Source of the DNA: a virus
Virus record (IMG/VR): IMGVR_UViG_3300022887_000006
Span: 1 to 22,864 of that record
Strand: one strand, 5' to 3'
Length of the DNA: 22,864 nt
Shown: positions 7,945-13,425 of the stretch, piece by piece
Layout of the letters: each line of letters opens with the position of its first letter
Position numbering within the stretch: the first letter of the stretch is position 1
Notes under the pieces: model-generated
Told to the model about the DNA's origin: nothing
Database searches by the model: none
What the model saw: the letters and a program-made list of their open reading frames with translations, nothing else
Program-made: the position numbers and the translations under genes

Positions 7945-8010
7945 CTCATATTTATTATATTTTTCTAACTAGGGTAACTCATATTTATTATATTTTTTTA
8001 ATTAGGCTAC
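7945..8010 (+). repeat. Two adjacent 33-bp direct repeats
   Basis: Units 7945-7977 and 7978-8010 both begin CTCATATTTATTATATTTTT and differ at only about four positions. Confidence 0.85.
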
Positions 8011-8045
8011 CCAATATAAGTAAAAAGATATTTTAGTATTTAGGG

Positions 8046-8095
8046 TTTATTTAGGGTAAATTATAAGTGGTTTATCTGAGGTAAATCATAAGCTG
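8046..8095 (+). repeat. Two adjacent 25-bp direct repeats
   Basis: Units 8046-8070 and 8071-8095 share TTTAT, GGTAAAT and ATAAG blocks and a final G, with about eight differences. Confidence 0.7.
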
Positions 8096-8164
8096 TTGAA
8101 TTCATCGAAGGGGTGTAATACAGACGCCGACCTTCATTTTACGTTCTTTTTCCCTCCCCTAGTA

Positions 8165-8213
8165 TACTACATTTAAGAGTTATATCTCTCATAGTACTAC
8201 CCTATTTAAGAGT
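8165..8213 (+). repeat. Two diverged copies of the TACTA...TTTAAGAGT element
   Basis: TACTACATTTAAGAGT at 8165-8180 and TACTACCC-TATTTAAGAGT at 8195-8213, same strand as the five-copy array at 10093-10234. Both keep TACTA and TTTAAGAGT and vary between them. Confidence 0.65.
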
Positions 8214-8340
8214 AAAGATAGTGGCTTAGATAGGCTAAAAGGTAGTGTTTATAGGGGTTGAAAGGGGTTCTAAAGTTCGATAATATGACCTTTACTGATT
8301 ATAAGCCTGTTAACAAAATAGTACATTAATTATAAGGCAC

Positions 8341-8364
8341 AAAAAAAGCCCCAATTAAGGGGCT
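8341..8364 (-). terminator. Intrinsic terminator of the Gp88 operon
   Basis: AGCCCC (8347-8352), loop AATTAA, GGGGCT (8359-8364); read on the minus strand the stem is followed by seven T (8347-8341). It lies 26 bases after the last gene of the operon. Confidence 0.85.
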
Positions 8365-8390
8365 AATTAGTTAGTATATATAAGTTTATA

Positions 8391-8597
8391 TTAATCTGTT
8401 TGCAAATTTATCTCTATATAAATTCCGTTTAAATATATGTTGGAATGCGGGTCTTGTATACTGCAGGAATTAGAAACCCCATTAGTAGGTACATTAATCA
8501 TAATTTTCTCAGCGATGCACTGTATAAAGTAAAGTTGCTGCTCAGTTGTAGTACTGTTTATAATGCTTATTATTTGTTTGTGATCTTTTGTATCCAT
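8391..8597 (-). CDS. Small protein of unknown function (68 aa), last gene of Gp88 operon
   Basis: ATG at 8597, 12 bases after the upstream 58-aa gene ends; stop at 8391, shortly before the terminator. The leader TATAACTATGG is the same as that of the upstream small gene, supporting real expression. The sequence starts MDTKDHKQIISIINSTTTEQQ and has a predicted amphipathic helix (QQLYFIQCIAEKIM, about 20-33) followed by a polar tail with NIYLNGIYIEINL. Two cysteines; no known motif, membrane segment or signal peptide. Not recognised. Confidence 0.65.
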   Translation of the reverse strand: MDTKDHKQIISIINSTTTEQQLYFIQCIAEKIMINVPTNGVSNSCSIQDPHSNIYLNGIYIEINLQTD

Positions 8598-8609
8598 AGT
8601 TATAATGTT

Positions 8610-8786
8610 TTAATTATTTAAATTATTTAAATTAATCCTTTCATACATTCCGATCCCTTTTACAGTTAGATCATCATTGTATAGTGTGATCCAGTGCCAG
8701 TGTAGGTTAGTCACGTTTAGTTCTGTTTGTTTCCATAATCCGTTTTGTATGGTGTAAAAGTCCTTAGGTGTTGTTTTTTTGTCCAT
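8610..8786 (-). CDS. Small Trp-rich protein (58 aa), Gp88 operon
   Basis: Minus frame from ATG 8786 to TAA 8610, two bases after the stop of the zinc-ribbon gene. It reads MDKKTTPKDFYTIQNGLWKQ, then LHWHWITLYNDDL and ends in a run of Leu/Asn (INLNNLNN) that comes from an ATTTAAATT DNA repeat. Three Trp and a His between two of them give a beta-rich look. The same leader (TATAACTATGG) precedes the next gene. No family recognised. Tight spacing on both sides and a shared leader make it a probable real gene despite its size. Confidence 0.6.
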   Translation of the reverse strand: MDKKTTPKDFYTIQNGLWKQTELNVTNLHWHWITLYNDDLTVKGIGMYERINLNNLNN

Positions 8787-8788
8787 AG

Positions 8789-8884
8789 TTATAAGTTATT
8801 AGCATTACAGTTTACGCAGTACATTATAGTACTATGATTAATATAATTACATTGGCTACATTGGTAGTTTAGATCGTTTCTCAT
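8789..8884 (-). CDS. 31-aa zinc-ribbon-like micro-protein, Gp88 operon
   Basis: Minus frame from ATG 8884, three bases after the Gp88-family stop (8888), to TAA 8789, two bases before the next ATG. The peptide has C9-x2-C12-x10-C23-x2-C26, the spacing of a RanBP2-type or rubredoxin-like zinc ribbon, with Tyr/Asn around the knuckles. At 31 residues it is little more than the metal-binding fold. It could be a protein- or RNA-binding adaptor; no function is assigned. The perfect Cys spacing together with operon packing argues against chance. Confidence 0.65.
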   Translation of the reverse strand: MRNDLNYQCSQCNYINHSTIMYCVNCNANNL

Positions 8885-8887
8885 AGT

Positions 8888-9598
8888 TTAATTTATTACA
8901 AAGCCGCTTGTATCTTTGCGAGCTTTTCCTTTTGCCTTAAGCCCTAATATGACTCCTTTATTGTAAATCATTAGAATATCCGAGGAATCTCCATTAATTA
9001 CTTTTGCACCTTTGTACATTGTAGGTAGGTCTCCACCAAAGACGGCTGCAACATTAATGCGTAAACCTATTGCTTCATTGGTTTCTTTGTCATTATCCTC
9101 AGCCCTACTAAATGTTAAAAAGTAATTAGGGTGACCTAAGTACTTTTTTGCTTTGCCTAAAATCTTGGTATAATCATAAAAAACCGCAAAATCCTTTAAA
9201 GTGCTAACATCTAAGTCAGCATATTTTTGCAACAAATAAATAAAATCAATGTCTGAGGTTCCATTTAATCTAAATGCTATTTTCTTGTTTAGTTTCTTTG
9301 CTTTGGTGTATTGCTTTAAAATCTCATATGATAACTGCAGAACAAAAGCTTTTTTATCATTCAGATAGTGCTCTGTTTTATTTTGTCTTGCTTTTTGCAC
9401 ATTAGAAAATGCACCGCGGCCAGCGGTATACAGGCAGGCTGCAGCGCAGCCCTTGGACGCCTTAGGGCAGATATTGATTCCTTTACTGTTTAAATTATAA
9501 GGACTTAAGTACATTATAAATGTTTCTAAGCTATTTTTTGCAGTTTTGGCGTTAGTGTTTCCTTTACTGAGGATTGTTTTAACTTTTATGTTTTCCAT
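8888..9598 (-). CDS. Gp88-family phage protein
   Basis: 236 aa, ATG 9598. The N-terminal part has NICPKASKGCAAACLYTAGRG, i.e. C44-x6-C51-x3-C55 followed by TAGRG, then a basic helix (RQNKTEHYLNDKKAF). Further blocks are FRLNGTSDIDF, VFYDYTKI, NYFLTFSRAEDN and a C-terminal DSSDILMIYNKGVI/LGLKAKGKARKD. These match my memory of the mycobacteriophage Gp88-type family (Pfam Gp88), widespread in phages with no known function. The three Cys may bind metal. It is the second gene of a self-contained operon (promoter 9846-9877, terminator 8341-8364), 19 bases after the 65-aa gene. The family call is from memory, with no search. Confidence 0.75.
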   Translation of the reverse strand: MENIKVKTILSKGNTNAKTAKNSLETFIMYLSPYNLNSKGINICPKASKGCAAACLYTAGRGAFSNVQKARQNKTEHYLNDKKAFVLQLSYEILKQYTKAKKLNKKIAFRLNGTSDIDFIYLLQKYADLDVSTLKDFAVFYDYTKILGKAKKYLGHPNYFLTFSRAEDNDKETNEAIGLRINVAAVFGGDLPTMYKGAKVINGDSSDILMIYNKGVILGLKAKGKARKDTSGFVIN

Positions 9599-9617
9599 AT
9601 CTTATTTGTTTATATTA

Positions 9618-9815
9618 TTATATCTCATTAATTAATGTACTGATCGCGGCAAAACATCCGTTTCTTTTTATGTACTCGTGTCGGTATCTTACCAGGTCAT
9701 TAGTAAAAATATAGCTATTATCTTCCTTAATTACGATGAATGCTTTGTTGCTTTTGCTAATGCGATACCTATCCTTTAAAGGTAATGTTTTGATGAATTG
9801 GATTGCTTTTGTCAT
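9618..9815 (-). CDS. Small protein of unknown function (65 aa), first gene of Gp88 operon
   Basis: ATG at 9815 is preferred over the in-frame ATG at 9848, because 9848 lies inside the -7 element of the promoter (9846-9853) and could not be on the transcript. The protein begins MTKAIQFIKTLPLKDRYRIS, has a KAFIVIKEDNSYIF beta pair and a basic RYRHEYIKRNG segment, and ends with ISTLINEI. Strongly basic overall, so nucleic-acid binding is possible, but no family is recognised. It could be the regulator of the palindrome overlapping its own promoter; that is only a suggestion from position. Confidence 0.6.
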   Translation of the reverse strand: MTKAIQFIKTLPLKDRYRISKSNKAFIVIKEDNSYIFTNDLVRYRHEYIKRNGCFAAISTLINEI

Positions 9816-9845
9816 TGTTTCTATTTTTTTGTGGTTAATAATGAT

Positions 9846-9877
9846 CAAATATAAACATTTTTTTGTATTAATACAAA
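9846..9877 (-). promoter_or_regulatory. Bacteroidetes-type promoter for the Gp88 operon, with operator-like palindrome
   Basis: On the minus strand TTTG (9877-9874), 20 bases, TATATTTG (9853-9846): an exact match to the -33/-7 pattern of Bacteroidetes primary-sigma promoters. A perfect 16-bp palindrome TTTGTATTAATACAAA (9862-9877) overlaps the -33 element, and a TGATC/GATCA pair (9843-9847, 9881-9885) flanks the whole. A repressor bound here would block the promoter. Confidence 0.75.
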
Positions 9878-9989
9878 TTTAGATCATTTTTTGTACTAAT
9901 TATTTTAACGCCTGGTTTTATCTTTGTGAAACATCTATATAATGAAGCAGGCGCGCGTGTACATAAATAATATAACATATCCTAATTTA

Positions 9990-10071
9990 TTAGAATGTAT
10001 TTTCTTATTTAGAATGAGTCCAGGTAACATATTATTTAGAATGAATCTAATTAAGGCACTATTTAGAATGA
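9990..10071 (+). repeat. 27-bp-period array with TTTAGAATGA core
   Basis: Exact TTTAGAATGA cores at 10008-10017, 10035-10044 and 10062-10071, each 27 bp apart; units 2 and 3 extend to TTTAGAATGAATCTA. A shortened core TTAGAATG at 9990-9997 lies off the 27-bp register. Confidence 0.85.
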
Positions 10072-10092
10072 ATCTAGATAACAAAAATAGGG

Positions 10093-10234
10093 TACTATGT
10101 TTAAGAGTAGCATTTTTTTACCCTACTATGTTTAAGAGTGCCGTTTTTGACCCCTACTATGTTTAAGAGTGAGGAAAAACTAACCCCTACTATGTTTAAG
10201 AGTAGCATTGAGCACCCCTACTATGTTTAAGAGT
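10093..10234 (+). repeat. Five-copy array of TACTATGTTTAAGAGT, 31/33-bp period
   Basis: Exact 16-bp copies at 10093-10108, 10124-10139, 10155-10170, 10188-10203 and 10219-10234. Start-to-start distances are 31, 31, 33 and 31 bp, close to three helical turns. Copies 3-5 are preceded by CCCC and copy 2 by CCC; the remaining spacer bases vary and are partly T- or A-rich. The last copy ends 20 bases before the ATG at 10255. Each copy includes TATGTTTA, one base off the TAnnTTTG promoter element. Confidence 0.95.
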
Positions 10235-10254
10235 AATAAATAAATATAAATATT

Positions 10255-10464
10255 ATGGAAGAAATTAAGTCAAACATTATGGAAGAAATTAAATTAAAAA
10301 CATTATCAGAAAAGGTTGTCAACTTTAGTGATGATCTAAGTATTCATTTAACACTTATGGAAGACGGTAGTCTTCATTCTGTTATCTGGGAAGATGGCAA
10401 CTGTGCTGAGGAACATTCTTTCGAGGTGTTCAGTAAGGAATTATTAAAAGGAATAGCGGTTTAA
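10255..10464 (+). CDS. Small acidic protein of unknown function (69 aa)
   Basis: Plus strand, start ATG 10255 or the second in-frame ATG at 10279; a 24-bp tandem duplication (ATTATGGAAGAAATTAA twice) carries both. The second ATG is preceded by CAAACATT, resembling leaders at 22303 and 22134, so it may be the true start (61 aa). The protein is acidic, with a helix LKTLSEKVVNFSDDLSI then SLHSVIWEDGNCAEEHSFEVF, a beta-hairpin-like part, and a terminal helix. No family recognised. The five-copy repeat array ends 20 bases upstream and a hairpin terminator follows, so it forms its own single-gene unit. Confidence 0.65.
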   Translation: MEEIKSNIMEEIKLKTLSEKVVNFSDDLSIHLTLMEDGSLHSVIWEDGNCAEEHSFEVFSKELLKGIAV

Positions 10465-10504
10465 TTTTACTGCTGTGTCCCAGCTTGGGGGCTAGGTATG
10501 AAGA

Positions 10505-10534
10505 AGCCTGGTATGTACCAGGCTCTTTGTATTT
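10505..10534 (+). terminator. Hairpin terminator after the 69-aa gene
   Basis: Perfect 9-bp stem AGCCTGGTA (10505-10513) / TACCAGGCT (10516-10524) with a two-base turn, followed on the plus strand by T-rich CTTTGTATTT. The minus side lacks a T tract, so it mainly serves the plus-strand gene. Confidence 0.65.
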
Positions 10535-10539
10535 AGGGC

Positions 10540-10569
10540 TACTATGTTTAAGGGGGTACTATGTTTAAG
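10540..10569 (+). repeat. Two truncated copies of the 16-bp array element
   Basis: TACTATGTTTAAG at 10540-10552 and 10557-10569, 17 bp apart, same orientation as the main array. They end just before the stop codon of the large terminase gene (10572). Confidence 0.9.
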
Positions 10570-10571
10570 GC

Positions 10572-11792
10572 TCACCTTATAACATAAGTTCCAGAGTTGC
10601 TTCCTTGTATTAAATACTGTAAGCCATACCTAATAGCATCACAAAAGTGATTGTAAGAATCTATTGGTTTCTCATTCTTATCTTGCCATACATAGTTATT
10701 AAACTCCTTCATTACTCCCTTACTACTTCTGTCTACTATGATCTCGTAGTCTTGCATTAATGCAATCCCACTAAGTATGCTGCCTTTCTTCTTTATAGTA
10801 GGCTTAATGTTTATGTCTAAAGCTTTTAGTTCGCTTATAAGTCTAGGCTCACTAGAGTCTCCAATGATTAAGTCTAAGCCACATTCCATCTTATTAAGTC
10901 TAGCTATCTCAGAGGTTGATAGACCTGCTTTTCCGTAGATCTCCCGAACGTATAGCCTTCTGTTGTCTTTATCTACACTTAGTTTTACTAAGGTTGTTAA
11001 ATCCTTTGAGAATCCAAAATCCTGACAGTACACAGTCTTCTCTAGTTGTAAGTAATCTCCTACTCTCCAGTTTCTGATGATGGCTCCTTCAGCTTTGCTG
11101 AGCCATCCCCCCAATATTATATGCTCATACTTGTCTGGTCTTTCTCTCTTCATACCCTCTACTTGCTTTATAAAGGATGCTGATAGGTTATCTTTGTTGT
11201 CTCTATAGTCTGTATGGATAAAGGTAGTACCCTCTTGTTGTCCATTGTAACCATCTACAATTGCATTAGGCAAGAAGAACCTTTGATATATCCAATGTTC
11301 TTTAGTTGTAGGGTTAAGTATTAATATACATCTATTCTGTTTAAGCTGTGATCTAACAGAGAAATCTATCTTATCAAATACCTCTTCATCTACAAGTTCC
11401 TCTGACTCGTCTAGTACGAATGTAGTAACTCCATTTAAAGATTTAAGTGCTGCTGTTTGGTTCCCAGAAGATGTGCGGATACCTTTAAATATAATAGAGC
11501 TTCCTGTTTCCAGGTTTATTATCTCATCCTTAGTAATTCTAAACTGTTCAGTTACGCCCATCATTTCTATCTTCTCTATAAACTCAGGAATAATAGAGGT
11601 CTGTGCTGACATCATAGTATAACGAGTAAAGAGGACTTTATGTCCTCTCTCGTATGTTAGGTTTAATAAGAACATAGCTACCCCAAAAGACTTTCCCGAG
11701 CCTCTTCCCCCAGTAACTATGTAGTATCTACTTTTATTATGCCAAAGTACTTGATACTTAGGGTGTATGTTTACTGTTAATGCTTCACTCAT
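10572..11792 (-). CDS. terL: Terminase large subunit
   Basis: 406 aa ATP-driven DNA packaging motor and headful/end nuclease. Walker A is GGRGSGKS (28-35), Walker B FVLDE (125-129) with D128 and catalytic E129, and the coupling motif ILNPT lies at 158-162. The RNase-H-like nuclease domain keeps its acidic triad: D258 in CQDFGFS, D312 in IIGDSSEP and D385 in NHFCDAIRYG. The arrangement matches the Terminase_3/PBSX-type families and the length is normal. It follows the putative small subunit by 32 bases. Unlike most phages, no portal gene follows; instead the accessory region begins directly downstream, with two repeat elements touching the stop codon. Confidence 0.95.
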   Translation of the reverse strand: MSEALTVNIHPKYQVLWHNKSRYYIVTGGRGSGKSFGVAMFLLNLTYERGHKVLFTRYTMMSAQTSIIPEFIEKIEMMGVTEQFRITKDEIINLETGSSIIFKGIRTSSGNQTAALKSLNGVTTFVLDESEELVDEEVFDKIDFSVRSQLKQNRCILILNPTTKEHWIYQRFFLPNAIVDGYNGQQEGTTFIHTDYRDNKDNLSASFIKQVEGMKRERPDKYEHIILGGWLSKAEGAIIRNWRVGDYLQLEKTVYCQDFGFSKDLTTLVKLSVDKDNRRLYVREIYGKAGLSTSEIARLNKMECGLDLIIGDSSEPRLISELKALDINIKPTIKKKGSILSGIALMQDYEIIVDRSSKGVMKEFNNYVWQDKNEKPIDSYNHFCDAIRYGLQYLIQGSNSGTYVIR

Positions 11793-11824
11793 ATATAAGA
11801 TAACTGAAAATACAACAAAATGTT

Positions 11825-12328
11825 TTACAATTCTTCTTCATCTATCACCTCGATGTTGTTAACATCTACATCTTCAATATCATTAATATCTTCATCTATA
11901 TCTTCTACATCATTAATATCCATATCTAAATCTTCAGAGTCCACGTCTATAGTGTCTGCCATATCTTGTATCTGCTGAGGTGCTGCATAGAAATTAATAA
12001 CAGGAGCTTTAATCTGAGTCCTTCCAGAGTCTTCCTTCTTGTCTAGTGGCTTACCATATCTATATTGAAATAGTAAGTTAAGATGAGCAAAGCTATCTAC
12101 CGCTTTCTCTGCTAACATCTCCCAAGCCTCTTCTTCAGAGCCAAATACTTTCTTCATAGCCTTTAAAGCATAAGTACCTATTTGGTCTTTCTTAGCTTGA
12201 TTAAGTCTAGCGGGAGACATATTAGACTTCTGTGCTTGAACAGTCTTAATCCCTGCCTTATTCTTGCCATTGGCTTTCCTGCCATCTGTAGGCTTAATAG
12301 TGTCTGAATGTTTTTTAGGTATTGCCAT
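11825..12328 (-). CDS. Putative terminase small subunit with acidic tail
   Basis: 167 aa, directly upstream of terL, which is the main argument. The N-terminal 55 residues are very basic (KPTDGRKANGKNKAGIKT, MSPARLNQAKK), suited to DNA binding. The middle (60-105) is helical, with EEEAWEMLAEKAVDSFAHL and YRYGKPLDKKE; a -YRYGKP- turn is common in small terminases of this type. The last 45 residues are almost entirely Asp/Glu/Ile/Val/Asn with repeated INDVED/INDIED, produced by ATC/TTC DNA repeats (11840-11945). The acidic tail may mimic DNA or contact TerL. Subunit identity is inferred. Confidence 0.65.
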   Translation of the reverse strand: MAIPKKHSDTIKPTDGRKANGKNKAGIKTVQAQKSNMSPARLNQAKKDQIGTYALKAMKKVFGSEEEAWEMLAEKAVDSFAHLNLLFQYRYGKPLDKKEDSGRTQIKAPVINFYAAPQQIQDMADTIDVDSEDLDMDINDVEDIDEDINDIEDVDVNNIEVIDEEEL

Positions 12329-12330
12329 AT

Positions 12331-12588
12331 CTATTTGTTACTTTCCTTATTATTTTCCTTGTTATTTTTCTTATTATATATTGTCTCGTATAAGTTCCAT
12401 ATAGCTTGATCTATGTCTGCTGCTTTATGAACTTCCTTAATATCATAATGCTTGTGAGCATTATCAATACTGATAGTGTAACCACCAGGAGCCAGTACTG
12501 CATATATTTTATAATCATTATTAAAGCACCATTTTTGAGCTTTATAATTGCAGTTAGTTAGTTTGACAGGTGTCTTCTTTCTTCGCAT
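12331..12588 (-). CDS. Conserved-looking small protein (85 aa), unknown function
   Basis: ATG 12588, two bases after the upstream stop; its stop is two bases before the small-terminase ATG. It starts MRRKKTPVKLTNCNYKAQKW, has a beta hairpin KIYAVLAPGGYTISID and a helix AADIDQAIWNLYETIYNKKN, and ends in an Asn/Lys/Glu-rich low-complexity tail from AT-rich triplet repeats. A compact alpha/beta fold of about 65 residues is likely. No family recognised. Its fixed position in the string suggests a DNA-packaging or replication accessory role, but nothing in the sequence proves it. Confidence 0.7.
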   Translation of the reverse strand: MRRKKTPVKLTNCNYKAQKWCFNNDYKIYAVLAPGGYTISIDNAHKHYDIKEVHKAADIDQAIWNLYETIYNKKNNKENNKESNK

Positions 12589-12590
12589 CG

Positions 12591-13106
12591 CTATAGCTCT
12601 GCTCCTTCCATCTCATTAATAGATACCGTTCTTACAACCTCATTACTTATCATAAATAACATAGCGTTTATTCTTTCCATAGCCCTCTCTAATTGATTGC
12701 TGTTTAATAAATTTAGTCTTCTAACGATATTATGACTATCCTCTATTGGTGCTAATGATTCTATAATATTGTTTAATCTAATTACCTCATTAGTTAAGGT
12801 CTTTACCTCTTTATTAGATGCTATCAATTCTCTTTCATTTGATATTAAATCAATCGAATTAAAATTATTTAAAGCTTGCAATAATTCTTTGTCTTTTATT
12901 TGTGGTAGAACTTTACTCATTGCGTGTATAACAGCACAATGGTTTCTACCAACATATTTACCTATAGTAAGCTTTGGAAGTTTAGTGTTGGTTAAACATA
13001 GATAATAAAAAACAGCTCTTGCTTCTACATATTTTCTGTCTCTAGTATTTTTCGATATATCTAAACCCATCTTTAGGTTTACATAATTGTAAATGTATTT
13101 AATCAT
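12591..13106 (-). CDS. Orphan DnaA domain IV-like DNA-binding protein
   Basis: 171 aa. Residues 22-66 read as DnaA domain IV: an N-terminal helix with YVEARAVFYYLCL (the R-x(4)-YL pattern), then LTIGKYVGRNHCAVIHAMSKV, matching the DnaA signature GRDHTTVLHACRKI. The AAA+ ATPase part of DnaA is absent. At the base-reading positions, DHTT of DnaA is NHCA here (55-58): His56 is kept and the two Thr are Cys and Ala. Residues 80-150 form a long coiled-coil-like region (NEVIRLNNIIESL, RAMERINAMLFMI) that could mediate dimerisation. It would bind DnaA-box-like DNA, as replication regulator or decoy. Family match is by motif reading. Confidence 0.75.
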   Translation of the reverse strand: MIKYIYNYVNLKMGLDISKNTRDRKYVEARAVFYYLCLTNTKLPKLTIGKYVGRNHCAVIHAMSKVLPQIKDKELLQALNNFNSIDLISNERELIASNKEVKTLTNEVIRLNNIIESLAPIEDSHNIVRRLNLLNSNQLERAMERINAMLFMISNEVVRTVSINEMEGAEL

Positions 13107-13113
13107 ATCAGTT

Positions 13114-13425
13114 TTATTTGTTATTATTATTATTATTGTCTTTATTAAAATCCATTTGTATTAGGTCTGACTTGTCTACTCCATCATTTACATTGTAGTA
13201 GTAAGTTATAAAAGAATACTCATCCATAGCTCTCATAATCCCTGCACACTCTTCATATTTCTCAAGCTGCTTATAGCTTTCTAACAAATCTTGAAGCTCC
13301 TCCATTGGAACATCGTTTGCTAAATCATACATTGCCATATTAAAGAACTCTTGTATTCTTTCTTTCCTGTCAACTATATCATCGCTAATTGTTTCGACTA
13401 TCTCTTTCTTCTTTCCTTTTAACAT
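13114..13425 (-). CDS. Small acidic protein (103 aa), unknown function
   Basis: ATG 13425 lies inside the end of the lysozyme gene (41-bp overlap), so the two are translationally linked. Residues 1-75 look helical and acidic (VDRKERIQEFFNMAMYDLAND, ELQDLLESYKQLEKYEECAGI), like a two- or three-helix bundle. The C-terminus ends in six Asn and a Lys encoded by a TTA/TTG triplet repeat (13114-13138), a probable slippage tract. No motif recognised. Confidence 0.65.
   Translation of the reverse strand: MLKGKKKEIVETISDDIVDRKERIQEFFNMAMYDLANDVPMEELQDLLESYKQLEKYEECAGIMRAMDEYSFITYYYNVNDGVDKSDLIQMDFNKDNNNNNNK

Larger units (their letters stand above)
7812..8340. other. Repeat-rich non-coding region, about 530 bases
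   Basis: No gene was found on either strand. It contains a weak hairpin after the GIY-YIG stop (AAGGGG 7819-7824 with CTCCTT 7831-7836), a strong hairpin at 7879-7901, a GAACTA-C-TAGTTC palindrome at 7906-7918, two 33-bp direct repeats, two 25-bp tandem repeats and two diverged copies of the TTTAAGAGT element. The stretch 8214-8340 holds nothing I can name. Confidence 0.65.
9849..10254. other. Divergent control region with two repeat arrays
   Basis: About 400 non-coding bases between the minus-strand Gp88 operon and the plus-strand 69-aa gene. It contains the operon promoter, a plus-strand TATCTTTG (9919-9926) without a well-spaced -33 partner, a 27-bp-period array and the 31-bp-period array. 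A plus-strand frame at 9942-10166 crosses both arrays and is judged spurious. Confidence 0.65.

Noticed and set aside
8260-8300. tRNA T-loop (GTTCGATAAT)
   Set aside because: The flanking five bases do not pair and no other tRNA arm is found in range.
9942-10166. Plus-strand 74-aa coding frame across the arrays
   Set aside because: The frame is open mainly because the 27-bp repeat is a multiple of three; it then crosses the 31-bp array out of register. Composition is that of the repeats and it has no support from operon context.
10093-10234. CRISPR array
   Set aside because: The repeat is only 16-20 bp and spacers 11-17 bp with a conserved C-run and simple A/T-rich sequence; no cas gene is present. 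This is not a spacer architecture.
12769-13005. Plus-strand 78-aa frame opposite the DnaA-IV-like gene
   Set aside because: Antisense shadow of a gene with a recognised domain; the same holds for the plus-strand frames at 998, 1589, 4207, 4781, 5044, 5228, 6023, 14744, 16709 and 18033, and for the minus frame at 243-434 inside the large tail gene on another frame.
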